64,000 nt of DNA from contig JAPXFY010000026.1 of NCBI GenBank assembly GCA_030674185.1, forward strand, positions 39,328,392 to 39,392,391, in the 5' to 3' direction. The notes below the pieces were generated by a model. That model searched no databases. It was not told where the DNA came from and saw only the letters and a list, made by a program, of their open reading frames with translations. Of this stretch, positions 10,904 to 20,749 are shown one piece after another. Positions within the stretch are counted from its first letter, which is position 1, and every line of letters starts with the position of its first letter. The position numbers were made by a program, and so were the translations under genes. The stretch comes from Monoplex corrugatus (taxonomy: Eukaryota > Mollusca > Gastropoda > Littorinimorpha > Ranellidae).

Positions 10904-11134
10904 TATATATATCGCAGTGGCTACCTTCTTCCCGGAATTCCCAAATTCATATATTGGTGGATAATAATAATTTTGAAAATTGGGAAGTTTGGTTGGAATA
11001 ACATTAAGCGACTGCAAAATCAATATTTCACACTGATTTGATGCGAGAAAATGTTCGAGGTATGCGGAATTGGTGGAAATAGATCTACAATTCCACTGTA
11101 AAATTTTTATTTGTGATTGTTGGCGCATTTTCAT
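10904..11134 (-). pseudogene. LINE A endonuclease, N-terminal part
   Basis: Reads MKMRQQSQIKILQWNCRSIS, then an open stretch to KKVATAIYI where the Tc1 element begins. QWNCRS is the start of a LINE apurinic endonuclease (catalytic Asn). The matching part of LINE B reads INIVQWNTRSIGKN. The open frame continues a short way into the transposon, but that part is not LINE sequence. Confidence 0.8.
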
Positions 11135-11479
11135 CGATGGCTAATCTCTTATTTTAAATTAAGACTTTGGTTTTCTGTGTACGAGAAAAATGGCCAGAAA
11201 GAAAACATTAATTACTTAGACTACTATTGGGGAAAAAAAACTATGGGAAGAAGTCCTTCTAATAGAGATAAGAGTTAGATTCAGAACAGAAACAAATAAC
11301 AAATAAATAAAACAATGGTATACACGTCTTCAAATGAACAGACAATATAGTCTGACTGAGTCCTGATAGTCTGACTAAATCCTAGCGTTTATATACTTTC
11401 AACAAGAAAATTGTCAGAGATGACAGGGAAAAAGTCCTGTGACACGAAACGTTGATAACTGTAGATCTATTAAAACATT
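11135..11479. other. LINE A spacer between ORF1 and ORF2
   Basis: AT-rich spacer of about 345 bases with no coding signal. A similar spacer lies between ORF1 and ORF2 of LINE B (31859-32038), so it is part of the element. Confidence 0.55.
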
Positions 11480-12905
11480 TCATATGGCAGCCACCACGGT
11501 TCACAGTTGTCAAAATGGATGAACCGTCCTCGGGGGAATCTAGAGGCGTGTAGCCGTGCAGATCGTGATCCTGTTGTCCTCCTTGGGGTCTCCCAAAACA
11601 GATCTCGAATGTGTCTTCCGAGGTTCCCCGCCATAACACTGCTTCCTCTGGTAGTGGGGTGAATATTGTCGTGTAGAAACTGCTGGTTAGTATGAAGGTT
11701 TTCATGGGAGACAAAAGATACATTTTTTTATGTCAACAAGCTCAGCAGATAAGAAGCGTTGAACAAATTCCGCTGAACCTCCATACGTGCATGTCGTACA
11801 GGGGCGACCTTGCTGATAACTATCTTTGAGTTTGGGTAAGTTTGTGTTACATCATACATGTATGATGCAGGAAGCGAGATGTTGAGTTTTTGCTGCAAGA
11901 TCTTTGTTATTCAAGTCGTGGACACCACAATAGAAAACAATACAGTCTGCAGGGTTGTTAAGTTTGGATAGTGTCTTGTCTAAAGAACTTTTGATATCAT
12001 GAATGTTATTCACAGGACACGAGTCTCCTTCAAAACCATAAGATCGTCCCAGTCTCTTGGAGTTGACACCTTTCAGTACCGAATCATGTACAGTGGAAAC
12101 CATTTATAACAGGACCGGTTATAACAGGAATCCGGATATAACAGGGCTTTTTTCAATCCCCATTTTTTCTTCCTCTTTGTCTCTATTAAAACTTATCGGC
12201 AATAACAGGGAGACAAGAGGGCTCGATCGGTTATAGCAGGGATGCCGAGACGGGCTCTGCAGCAGAAAGGCCTAGGCCTAGACTCAGCACGCCACGCAGT
12301 AGGCCTAGATCTAGATCTAGGCTAGCCTTGGTATACTGTGTACTGTACACTGAAAGAACGCTTCGCAATGCGAGCGTGATGCGCACGCAAGCGTGTAGGC
12401 CTGAGGCCACTGAGTCAGTGACTGACTGCGCCATCATTCAGTTTGTAAGCTTACACCAGACCAGATCTAGGCCTAGATCTACTGTTTATCTTTCCATGAT
12501 TTACAAAAGTCAAGAGTTAGTTGATCAGTCCTTATTTCCCTTGATATCTGATATAACAGGGATCTGATATAACAGGGATTTTGATTTGGTCCCATCATCC
12601 CTGTTATATCAGGTTTCCACTGTACATGTATAGTCACAACATAAGGAAGGTCGTGGTTCCTCTTACGTTGTTCTGATGTCTTTTTAGAGTTTGACGCGGC
12701 ATGTTTGAGCTGTGAGGTGACGTCTTTAACTTTTTTGATGTCATGAAGTCGTTCTTCCCCATCTTTGATTTTCTTTTCGGTCACTATTTTCACTTGTTTT
12801 GTGTTATTGCGGCTAGCTTTAGGAGCGTCTGATTTGTGTGCCTGTTGGTCGTCCTGCCTGTGTGTTTGTTTTTGTTTTAGAACCTCTGCGTACGTGGGGT
12901 TTCTT
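11480..12905 (-). pseudogene. LINE A ORF1: SGNH-hydrolase-like protein, broken
   Basis: Outside the MITE the fragments read, in order: a polar N-terminal region with PTYAEVLKQKQ, a Lys/Glu-rich probable coiled segment, then PYVVTIH..HDSVLKGV (Ser block), IVFYCGVHDLNNKD (block III, usually GxND), KIVISKVAPVRH, and DNIHPTTRGSSVMAGNLGRH (Asp-x-x-His block). The order and spacing match the SGNH/GDSL esterase fold and match LINE B ORF1 block by block. Frame breaks near 11730-11870 and the MITE at 12091 inactivate it. In CR1-type LINEs esterase-like ORF1 proteins are known; one on an RNase H LINE is unusual to my knowledge. The function of the esterase is unknown. Confidence 0.75.
12091..12622. mobile_element. 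pogo/Tigger-like MITE in LINE A ORF1
   Basis: 532 bp with terminal inverted repeats (CAGTGGAAACC at both ends, continuing towards ATAACAGG) and a TA on each side. The type is judged from the CAGTGGAAACC start and TA duplication, which resemble pogo/Tigger-like mariner relatives. The interior repeats ATAACAGGGAT-like words near both ends and has no transposase. Removing it joins VVTIH to VHDSVLKG of LINE A ORF1 in frame. Confidence 0.85.
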
Positions 12906-12909
12906 TCAT

Positions 12910-12910
12910 T

Positions 12911-12974
<64 letters not shown>

Positions 12975-13200
12975 TGTCTGTGTGTGTTTGATGTGTATGT
13001 GTGTGTGTGTGTATGCGTGTGTGTATGCGTGTGTGTATGTGTGTTGTGTATGTGTGTGTGTGTATGTGTGTGTGTGCGTGCATACCTGTGTGTTTGTGTA
13101 TGTGTGACTGTATCTGTGTGTATGTATGTGTGTATGTGTGTGTATGTGTGTGAGTGTTATGTGCGTGCATGCATGTGTGTGTGTGTATGTGCAGAGCGCG
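12910..13200. repeat. (TG)n and variant microsatellite
   Basis: Pure TG at 12914-12972, then TGTATG/TGCG variants to about 13200. It marks the lost 5' side of LINE A. Open frames across it are artefacts. Confidence 0.95.
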
Positions 13201-13400
13201 CGCCCGCCCAAGCGTGTGCGTGTGTGTGGAGGGTAGTGATGGTGGTGGGTGGTTAGACATAAAATTCAAAATAAGATAAAATAAAGCCTTCTCGACGGAA
13301 CCGAAGCTGCAATAGATTAACAAGAAAAGAATGTATGTTCGCATAGCTTCTTCTCCTTCCACGTTCAATAGCCACGTCTTTTACGTTTATATCCACACAG

Positions 13401-13645
13401 TTACAGCGCCAGATTCGAGAAAGCATGGACCTGGTCAGACCTTGTGCTGTCCTGCTTCGTTCCTTTCCTCGTTCTTATCCTGAGCAACACGGTGCTGATC
13501 TGGAAAGTGCTGCAGTCTGTCAGAACGGCCAAGCAGCGTCTGGCTGGGGATCGGGGTGCAGATCAGGTGGCCACCCGGGAAAAGAAAACGTCCTCCATGA
13601 TTGTGACTTTGGTGACGGTGTCCGTCGCCTTCGTGGTTCTCACAG
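13401..13645 (+). CDS. GPCR exon (TM5, ICL3, TM6 start)
   Basis: Acceptor CCACACAG|T and donor ACAG|GTAGGT bound a 245-base exon, entering in phase 2 and leaving in phase 1. It encodes YSARFEKAWTWSDL, then TM5 (LVLSCFVPFLVLILSNTVLI), a basic third loop with Lys/Arg clusters, and the start of TM6 (SSMIVTLVTVSVAFVVLTG). The incoming phase fits the donor at 5250 and the outgoing phase fits the acceptor before 16756. The layout and helix order suit a class A peptide-type receptor at the plasma membrane. The ligand cannot be told; resemblance to FMRFamide-type invertebrate receptors is only an impression. Confidence 0.8.
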
Positions 13646-13674
13646 GTAGGTCAGTCAGGTTGTTGTTCTCAGGT

Positions 13675-14236
13675 AAAAAGTTTCAGTTACAGTTTCTCGA
13701 GATGACATTTCCGCGCTCGGAATGAATTCCATACGCACTAAGGTCACAGGTGCCATGTGATGGAGAAGATCCAGAATGATCATGGCACAGGCCTTAAGCC
13801 TGCACATAAACCCACGAGCTGGACAGGTCCTGAGGTCCTACCTAGATAGTTCCACGACCCTGAGGTCGTAGGGGAGTGAAGTGGCAGAGACCTCAACTTT
13901 TCCCGGGGCCAACACCACGAGGGCGGCGCCCGTCCCCTCTCCCTCGCTTCAAATTCATATTCATATTCATATTTTTTTAAACCAAGACTTCAGAAAGGCA
14001 AGAAGGCTAATTTGTCTTCAAGGGGTGGAACCTAGTAAATCAAACTATCTCTTCAATGTTTTATTACCAAGGCAGCCTGGCAATGCCCTGCTTTTCACCA
14101 TTTTCAACTGCCGTGGGATCTTTAGCGTGCGCAGCCAAAAAGGCACACGGGTCCGACTCGTTTTTCATCCCCTTTCAAAGGACTAGACGTTCAGGTTGAT
14201 TTTCCGGTCAAACTGAGGAGAAAAGTTGAGGCCTCT
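13675..14236 (+). mobile_element. Dispersed repeat family Y, copy 1
   Basis: Starts with TTTCAGTTACAGTTTCTCGA and runs about 560 bases through shared blocks (GGTGCCATGTGATGGAGAAG, CCTGAGGTCCTACCTAGATA, CAAGGCAGCCTGGCAATGCC) to ACTGAGGAGAAAAGTTGAGG. The same blocks recur at 40.0-40.6, 45.5-46.0 and 61.4-62.2 kb. No coding capacity; probably a non-autonomous element or long SINE. It sits in the GPCR intron. Confidence 0.8.
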
Positions 14237-14439
14237 ATGGTAAGTGAAGGTATAGTAGAAACAACGAAGCTTTTCTCATCACCTTGGAGTCGTACAGTAG
14301 GATTGTATTGTTCTGGGTTTAGGTGGGTTTTTTTTCTGAGGATCATCGCATTTAGCGAGATTTCTTTTGTGCTGACCTTCCTTCCCCACCCCTCTTTTTG
14401 TTTTGTTTTGTTTTGTTTTGTTGTTGTCCTGTTTTCTAC

Positions 14440-14838
14440 ACCACCTTAATGGTCACAAGAGCTGGCGATAATGACGATGACGATGATAATCACGATGCTG
14501 TGGAGTTCTGTCTAGGACTACGTGACAGGGCTGTAACATGGACAACAAAGAAAACAAACCAGTCAGTCTTGATGGAGCAGACACAAGAAAATCGTTAATA
14601 AAGAAGATGAGGAAAAGACAAACAACATTTATGACATTTTATGAAGGGAGGGGAATTAGAACACTTAGTCACAACAGGAAAGCTGGAGGGAAAGAGAGCA
14701 CCAGGTAGACCCAGAGAGAAAACATTGGACGGACTTGCAGGGTGGCTGAGGACGGAGAGGGTGGGAGATGTTCTTGCAGCGACAAGGGATAAGATTCGAA
14801 TGGAAGGCCATGATCGCCAACGCCATGCGGCAGGGCAC

Positions 14839-14882
<44 letters not shown>

Positions 14883-14893
14883 AATGATGATGA
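14440..14893 (+). mobile_element. RTE 3'-end fragment with (GAT)n tail
   Basis: Matches the C-terminal part of RTE-B (blocks corresponding to TAKKTN, LEHLVTTGKLEGKRAPGRPR and MEGHDRQRHAAGH in one frame) and ends in an ATG/GAT run at 14838-14893. 5'-truncated LINE copy. Poly-Met and poly-Ser frames across the tail are artefacts. Confidence 0.9.
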
Positions 14894-15184
14894 TTGGAAC
14901 AATAAGATGGACAGCGTGCTGGCCAGTTTTTATGCTGGGCACTGTGTCATTGGCAACTCGTGACATTGGGTCCTGAATCTACCTTACACCTCTTCAAAGT
15001 TATCGTTGCTGATAATGTTGGAGCTCCAGTTGTTGCTGTCATTTTTTGTTTTTTGTTTGTTTTTGTTTTTTGCTGTTTTTACTGCAGTTGTTATGTTGCT
15101 GTTTCGTGATGGTTGCTGTAATGGTAGTAGTTCTTGTTGTTTTTTGTTGTTGTTGTCATTGTATATTCTGCAGTTTGGAATTTT

Positions 15185-15320
15185 GGAGCTTTTTTTTCAG
15201 ATGGAATCATCGCACTGGGATGAATCCATGTGCGTTCCACCCAAATCTGCCAGTAAATATTTGGCAGACTCTTAAAGCCTGAGCAAAATCTTATGCGCTG
15301 GCAGAGTCTGGAGATGTGGA
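15185..15320 (+). mobile_element. SINE-like fragment (shared with 52563-52725)
   Basis: CAGATGGAATCATCGCACTG through CTTATGCGCTGGCAGAGTCT aligns, block for block, with the reverse complement of 52563-52725. Two diverged copies on opposite strands show a dispersed element. The stretch before it (15006-15184) is TTG/TTGT-rich without other features. Confidence 0.65.
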
Positions 15321-15342
15321 AGAATTTGTGTGTGTGTGGGTG

Positions 15343-16425
15343 GGGGGGGGGGGGGGGGGGGAGGGAGGAGGAGGTACTCGTATGTGTGTGTTTATGTATT
15401 GTTTGTCTCTCTGTGTGTATGTATGTATATTTGTATGTACTCGTATGTGTGTGTTTATGTATTGTTTGTCTGTGTGTGTGTATGTATGTATATTTGTATG
15501 TACTCGTATGTGTGTGTTTATGTATTGTTTGTCTCTCTCTGTGTGTATGTATGTATATTTGTATGTACTCGTATGTGTGTGTTTATGTATTGTTTGTCCT
15601 CTCTGTGTGTGTTATGTATGTATATTTGTATGTACTCGTATGTTGTGTTGTTTATTGTATTGTTTGTCTCTGTGTGTGTATGTATGTATATTTGTATGTA
15701 CGCGTATGTGTGTGTTTTATGTATTGTTTGTCTCTGTGTGTGTATGTATGTATATTTGTATGTACTCGTATTGTGTGTGTTTATGTATTGTTTGTCTCTG
15801 TGTGTATGTATGTAATTTGTTGTACTCGTATGTGTGTGTTTATGTATTGTTTGTCTCTCTGTGTGTATGTATGTATATTTGTATGTACACGTATTGTGTG
15901 TGTTTATGTATTGTTTGTCTCTGTGTGTGTGTATGTACATTTGTATGTACTCGTATTGTGTGTGTTTATGTATTGTTTGTCTCTCTGTGTGTATGTATGT
16001 ATATTTGTATGTACTCGGATGTGTGTGTTTATGTATTGTTTGTCTCTGTGTGTGTATGTATGTATATTTGTATGTACTCGTATTGTGTGTGTTTATGTAT
16101 TGTTTGTCTCTGTGTGTGTATGTATGTATATTTGTATGTACTCGTATGTGTGTGTTTATGTATTGTTTGTCTCTGTGTGTGTATGTATGTATATTTGTAT
16201 GTACGCGTATGTTTTGTGTTTATGTATTGTTTGTCTGTGTGTGTGTATGTATGTATATTTGTATGTACGCGTATGTGTGTGTTTATGTATTGTTTGTCTG
16301 TGTGTGTGTATGTATGTATATATTTGTATAGTACGTGTATGTTTTGTGTGTTTATGTATTGTTTGTCTCTGTGTGTGTATGTATGTATATTTGTATGTAC
16401 TCGTATGTGTGTGTTTATGTGCGTG
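15343..16425. repeat. Minisatellite, ~63-bp unit, about 16-17 copies, in GPCR intron
   Basis: A G-run (about 15342-15360) leads into units starting GTACTCGTATGTGTGTGTTT and containing TATGTATTGTTTGTCTCTGT. Starts are at 15373, 15437, 15500, 15565 and so on to about 16397, spacing 60-67. Units vary by small TG or single-base changes. Frames of 450-500 residues rich in Cys, Val and Tyr here are repeat artefacts. Confidence 0.95.
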
Positions 16426-16735
16426 GTGCGGTGTCTGTGGTGTGTGTATGTGTGTGGTTGCGTGCGTGCGTGTGTGTGTATGTATGTGTGTGTGTGTGTG
16501 TTTGTACATGATCGTGTCTGTGTGTGTGTGTGTGTGTTTGTACTTGAGTGTGTGTGTGTGTGTGTGTGTGTGTGTATCTGCGTGGTTGCGTGTGTGTGTG
16601 ATTGTGTGTGTGTGTGCGCGTGTCTGTGTGTTTATGCTAGTGTAGGTGTGCGTGTGTTTGTGTGTGTGTGCTTGTATGTTTGTGCTTGTGTGTGTATGTG
16701 TGTGTGTCTATGCTTGTGTAACTATGCGCATTCAC
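16426..16735. repeat. (TG)n-rich simple repeat
   Basis: TG runs with TGCG and TGTATG variants follow the minisatellite and end about 20 bases before the last GPCR exon. Confidence 0.9.
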
Positions 16736-16755
16736 ACGGTTCTGTTCAAAAACAG

Positions 16756-17050
16756 GTCCCAGTGCCTTTTTCTCTGTTGTGGCGAAATACGTTTGGAAAC
16801 AAGACACAACGAAGATATCCGCACCAAGTATCCCCACAGTGATTTCGTATCTGCCCTCACCGGTCTTCTGAGTTATTCGAACAGCGCCATCAATTTCTTC
16901 CTCTACATTCTGGCTGGAACCCGCTTCAGGCAAGAGTTCAAGGCTCTCCTGGGTCTGGGTTCAAATCCGCAACAGAGAGAAATAGTGGCAATAACGGCAG
17001 AGAAGGCAATAACGGCAGAGAAACATCAAGATCGAAAAAGCGCGTTTTAG
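16756..17050 (+). CDS. GPCR terminal exon (TM6 end, ECL3, TM7, C-tail), frame broken
   Basis: After the acceptor CAAAAACAG, the phase from the previous exon gives GPSAFFSVVAKYVWKQDTT, the rest of TM6 and an outer loop. That frame then stops. One frame over, from about 16840, comes SALTGLLSYSNSAINFFLYI, a clear TM7 in which NSAINFFLY stands where NSxxNPxxY is usual (Pro to Phe), then LAGTRFRQEFKALLG (helix 8) and a short tail ending at TAG 17048-17050. The shift is the same type as in the TM4 exon (one base missing). Either the gene is dead or the consensus has single-base losses; intact helix sequence on both sides favours error or recent death. Confidence 0.75.
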
Positions 17051-17117
17051 TCTGAAAAGAAACAACGGGAAGCCCAGTTCAGAGACCCACGTCGATTTCC
17101 AAGAACCATGAACACGG

Positions 17118-17240
17118 GAGGCACACACATGAAGATCATTGATAAAGAAGATTAGGAAGAGACGAGCAACATTTATAGGACATTTGATGAGGAAAGGGGA
17201 ATTAGAGCACCTGGTCACAACAGGAAAGCTGGAAGGAAGA
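17118..17240 (+). mobile_element. RTE fragment downstream of the GPCR stop
   Basis: GATCATTGATAAAGAAGATT through GTCACAACAGGAAAGCTGGA matches the RTE C-terminal coding region (KIRKRQATFIGHFMRKG-type block). It breaks off at about 17240 without a GAT tail, so it is cut at both ends. It would fall in the receptor 3' UTR. Confidence 0.8.
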
Positions 17241-17476
17241 ATTATCGAGAATTCTTACTTTTGATAGACAAACGCGCAGAATTTGATCACTGACTGTGGG
17301 GAATTGATGGTGTTTTGATAAGCCGGTACTTTAAATGGCTTGTGTGTATTGTCTGTGAGCAACAGTTAAAAAAACTCCACCCATCTAACTGACTAATTAA
17401 AAGAGTGATGTTGAACAACTGAGTTGAATTTATCAAAATGTACGTTTCTGACTTGTTATGTTACCCTGAAATCAAC
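17241..17476. other. No gene recognised
   Basis: AT-rich, no repeat or frame recognised. Confidence 0.6.
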
Positions 17477-17584
17477 TTGTGTGTGTGTGTGTGGTGTGTG
17501 TGTGTGTGTACATGCGTGTTGCGTGCGTGCGTGCTTGCGTGCGTGCGTGTGTGTGTGTTGTGTGTGTGTGTGTGTGTGTGTGTG
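17477..17584. repeat. (TG)n run abutting LINE B 3' end
   Basis: TG with TGCG interruptions; ends at TGTGGTCTTTGATTTAATG, the 3' terminus of LINE B on the minus strand. Confidence 0.9.
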
Positions 17585-17942
17585 GTCTTTGATTTAATGT
17601 CTATCCACTAAAGTGATTTTAGACCCAAAAAAACAACAACAACAAACAAACAAAAAGAAGAAAAAAGGATACATGAGGAGAAAAGAGGAAACTTGGAAAC
17701 GGTTAATCTTCAGGATAAAGAAATGAACCAGAAAATCAATATGCCGAAGACGAGAAAGAAAAATTCACAAATGACGATTGAAACAGCAAAATTGGCTAAC
17801 CATAACATTGAACATGAGAAATAACGAAACGTTAAAGATAATTCGCTATAGGACTTTTTGACAGGCTAACAAAAAATTCATATGTTAAGGATGATGAGGC
17901 AAATATGTCAGAAACTGTCTTCGTTGATAGCATAGGTATATG

Positions 17943-18607
17943 TCATTTTACCCAAACGCATGAAAGAATATGACTATGTGTTATCTTCTTTCCACACAGA
18001 CACACTACATTCCTAGTGTATTTTGTTTTGAATGCATCAAGTTTCCACCTATACATAAGGGATTGTATACTTCTGCTGGCAGGAAACTGCTTCGGTGTTT
18101 TGCTAATTTCAAAGTTCATGTAACATTTTTCATACTTTTTCTGTTTATCTTGAAACTGCTTCCATACGTAGGTGTCCACTAAGGTATAACACTCATGCAA
18201 TGAGAGGGAAAGTTGTATGTGATTTGAATCTGGTGAGCCCTATCAATCATATCATTGTAATGAAAAGAACTATGAGATGGTATCCAGCAGAAAGTAATAT
18301 CAGTGCCTCTTAAGGATAAACTATTAATCAAGTGAGTAATTTCCAATGTCATTTCAGATCTTGTTTGTAATTTTGATAATTCAAGAGCTTGAAGTGCAGA
18401 TTTTGAATCAATGCAAAAAAATATCTGGGGAATCGTCCTAGAAAGATTTATCATATAATTCAAAGCCATTAAGACTGCAAAGAGTTCTGCAGTAAAGACA
18501 GATTTATTAAGTCCTATATAGAAAGATTTCTCAATTTTGAGAGCAGGTATTAAAAACGCTGAGCCTGCTTGTCTTTCAATTATTGATCCATCAGTGTAAA
18601 CTTTCAA
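17943..18607 (-). pseudogene. LINE B RNase H and tail (frameshifted)
   Basis: The 18179-18607 part gives MKVYTDGSIIERQAGSAFLI, with later blocks VFTAELFAVLMALNY, FCIDSKSALQAL and WIPSHSSFHYNDMIDRAH. The Asp-Glu-Asp-His-Asp set of RNase H is retained although the SHxGxxGN loop is altered. The downstream frame 17943-18200 carries VVCLCGKKITHSHILSC, matching the Cys/His tail of LINE A. A frame change lies between them. Confidence 0.8.
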
Positions 18608-18627
18608 GTGATCGGAATAAAAGTCTT

Positions 18628-20299
18628 CTATATGACTTTTAACTTGACTTGCCAGTAAGTTGATTTTTTTTTTTTTTTAAAGTCAGTGTGGTGTATGTCA
18701 AATCGTGCTCTTTGAAGTTCCCAACTGGGTACTGGTGAAAACGAAGGTCTTAAAGTTACTGGATCTGTTTCTAGATCAATTCCAGAGCCTTTCACAACAT
18801 CAGCTGTAAATGTTGCAAGTGTGACCTGCGAGGATATTGATTTAGCTCTTTTCGAAAAGTCGGTTTCTGATCGTACTTTTGTCTCTGTTTCGATGCTGTT
18901 TTCTATGGTGATGTTTCTGAACAGAAATTTAGAAGAAGCGACTTTCCTTTGTTCATCAAGCGGCAATAATTTGATTGCATTGTATGTGCGAAGGCAAGAG
19001 GCATGCATTGGAAGACCCAGTGCAAGTTTGAAACCTTTACAATCTATGCTCTCCAGTTTTGTTAGTAAGTGTTTTGGTGCACTGAAGAAGATTTCTTGGG
19101 CATAGGTTAATTTAGATCTAATAAGCGATTTACAGAGATGAACAAGTGTTGATGTATCTTGTCCCCATATCTGTTTGCGAACTATTTTTAAGAAATTTAG
19201 TGTTTTGAGCTTTTGTTAATAAGTATTCAATATGCTGATTCCAAGATAATTTCTCTGCAAGGAAAATTCCTAAGAATTTAATCGACTCGTTATAATGAAG
19301 AAGAGTATCTCCCAGTTTGAATGTGGGAACATTTGCTGGGTTAGCTCCACTGTTAAACAAAACTATCTTTGTTTTTTCCACGGATAGATGCAGTCCATTT
19401 TCTACCATATATCGTGCTATTTTATCAAGCTCTAATTGATACCATTTACGTGTATAATTAAGACAGCGCAAAGGAATTTTCTTTTCATATTTACCTGCAT
19501 CCACATGCATAAATCGTCAGCATATTGAGCTAAAATTACATCTTTAGAAATTTTACTGGGTAAGTCATGCAATAATATCATGAAGAGAAGGGGAGCAATA
19601 ACGGATCCCTGAGGGATCCCTGAAGAAATCGTTTTGTGGAATACACATTTTCGATCCTCGTTTGAATTACACGGTCTTCTAAGAAGCATTTGACATGATC
19701 AAAAATGTGACCTGTTAGGCCAATACTTTTCAATTTGATTAATAATCGGGAGTGCCATACTTGGCCGTATGCTTTAGTTATATAAAAAAAATGTAGCTAA
19801 AACACATTGGCGTCTGGCAAATTGTTGTTTGATATTAGTGGTTAGCTTTGTTAGGAGTTCTACTGGTGACCTGCCTTTTCTAAATCCTGCCTGATTCACT
19901 GGTAATATGTTATTCTTTTCACAGTAGTGCATCAATCTCTTCAAAATTATTTTCTCCATTAGTTTACATACGTGCGATGTTATTGCAATTGGCCTATAGT
20001 TTTTCAAGTCAGTATTACATTTACCTGCTTTTAGTACAGGAACCACTATTGATTGTTTCCAATAGTCAGGCAGTTTGCCGCTGTTCCAGAATTTTTTAAA
20101 CATACTATGTAGCAAGTTTAAAACATTTTCTGGTAAATTTTTCAACATCTCATTGGAAATTGCATCAAATCCTACTGATGTCTTTTTATTTGGAATTGAT
20201 TTAATGGCATCTACTAATTCTTGGAGCGTGATTGGTGTATTTACGTAGTGCGTATTATCTGGGGCAGGATCCTTGTATGCGTCGGTCTTTTCTTCCTGT
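18628..20299 (-). pseudogene. LINE B reverse transcriptase (several frame breaks)
   Basis: Pieces in order from high to low coordinates: NYRPIAITSHVCKLMEKIIL and GFRKGRSPVELLTKLTTN (19774-20148), SGIPQGSVIAPLLFMILLHD and LAQYADDLCMW (19432-19689), thumb with ENGLHLSVEKTKIVLF (19130-19510), then a connection to RNase H (18628-19008). Here the active-site box is a normal YADD, unlike LINE A (CADD) and LINE D (HADD). The FFDVKKAYD motif is destroyed by a shift near 19780. Confidence 0.85.
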
Positions 20300-20309
20300 A
20301 CCCTATAAT
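20300..20309. repeat. Target-site duplication of RTE-B, left copy
   Basis: ACCCTATAAT, identical to 30341-30350. Both copies lie in LINE B sequence. Confidence 0.9.
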
Positions 20310-20532
20310 AACAGAGATGGAAAGACTTAACATTGGTATTTTAGGACAAGGGGAAGTGAGATGGAAGGGGGCAGGCATGATCACATCAGGGGAATACACA
20401 ATCATATACTCTGGTGGTAACTCACATGAAAGAGGAGTAGGCATCATGATGGACAAAGACAAATCAAAAGGGATACTGCGCAGTGTCCGACAGAGTTTTG
20501 CTGGTCAAGTTGGGAGGCAAACCATTGGATAT
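20310..20532 (+). pseudogene. RTE-B endonuclease, first part
   Basis: ERLNIGILGQGEVRWKGAGM, then TSGEYTIIYSGGNSHERGVG match RTE-A (TSGEHTIIYCGGNTHERGVG). A shift near 20490 and the LINE C insertion at 20533 end it. The gene continues at 24512/27804 with NIIQVYAPTS. Confidence 0.85.
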
Positions 20533-20663
20533 TGAATTGAATTGAATTGAAAAACTTTATTGTCCATATATGTTAACAAACATGGAAATTTTTCTTTGGC
20601 AGCACAGCAACGAGTAAAATCCACATGCATATAACACAATTAAAAGTCAGGCCAACTATCCAA

Positions 20664-20680
20664 CGCGTGCACGCATGTAC

Positions 20681-20749
<69 letters not shown>

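Larger units (their letters stand above)
5402..12905 (-). mobile_element. LINE A: I-like non-LTR element with RNase H and SGNH-type ORF1
   Basis: Read on the minus strand: ORF1 (12905 to about 11480), endonuclease (11134 to 8368), reverse transcriptase (8371-6721), RNase H and Cys/His tail (6724-5669), then a short 3' UTR ending in a hairpin at 5418-5446. Presence of RNase H after RT places it with I-superfamily LINEs (I, Nimb, Ingi and relatives); I cannot fix the clade. Two DNA transposons interrupt it, a Tc1 element in the endonuclease and a pogo-like MITE in ORF1. The 5' end is lost at the TG repeat near 12910. It lies antisense in the GPCR intron. Confidence 0.9.
17585..20309 (-). mobile_element. 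LINE B, 3' half (same family as LINE A)
   Basis: RT, RNase H and Cys/His tail of an I-like LINE, plus a 3' UTR ending with the family hairpin at 17599-17624. The 5' half of the same copy lies at 30341-33310. The two are separated by RTE-B, whose 10-bp target duplication ACCCTATAAT sits at 20300-20309 and 30341-30350. Protein alignment to LINE A continues across the join (NYR then QEEKTDAYKDPAP, versus HYREMAANNPIFTDPIP). Confidence 0.93.

Noticed and set aside
14641..14976. Frame with a run of Met residues (and poly-Ser or poly-Ile in others)
   Set aside because: RTE C-terminal remnant running into its GATGAT tail.
15293..16842. Open frames of 450-508 residues rich in Cys, Val and Tyr
   Set aside because: Direct translation of the 63-bp TG-rich minisatellite; present in all frames and lacking any gene signal.
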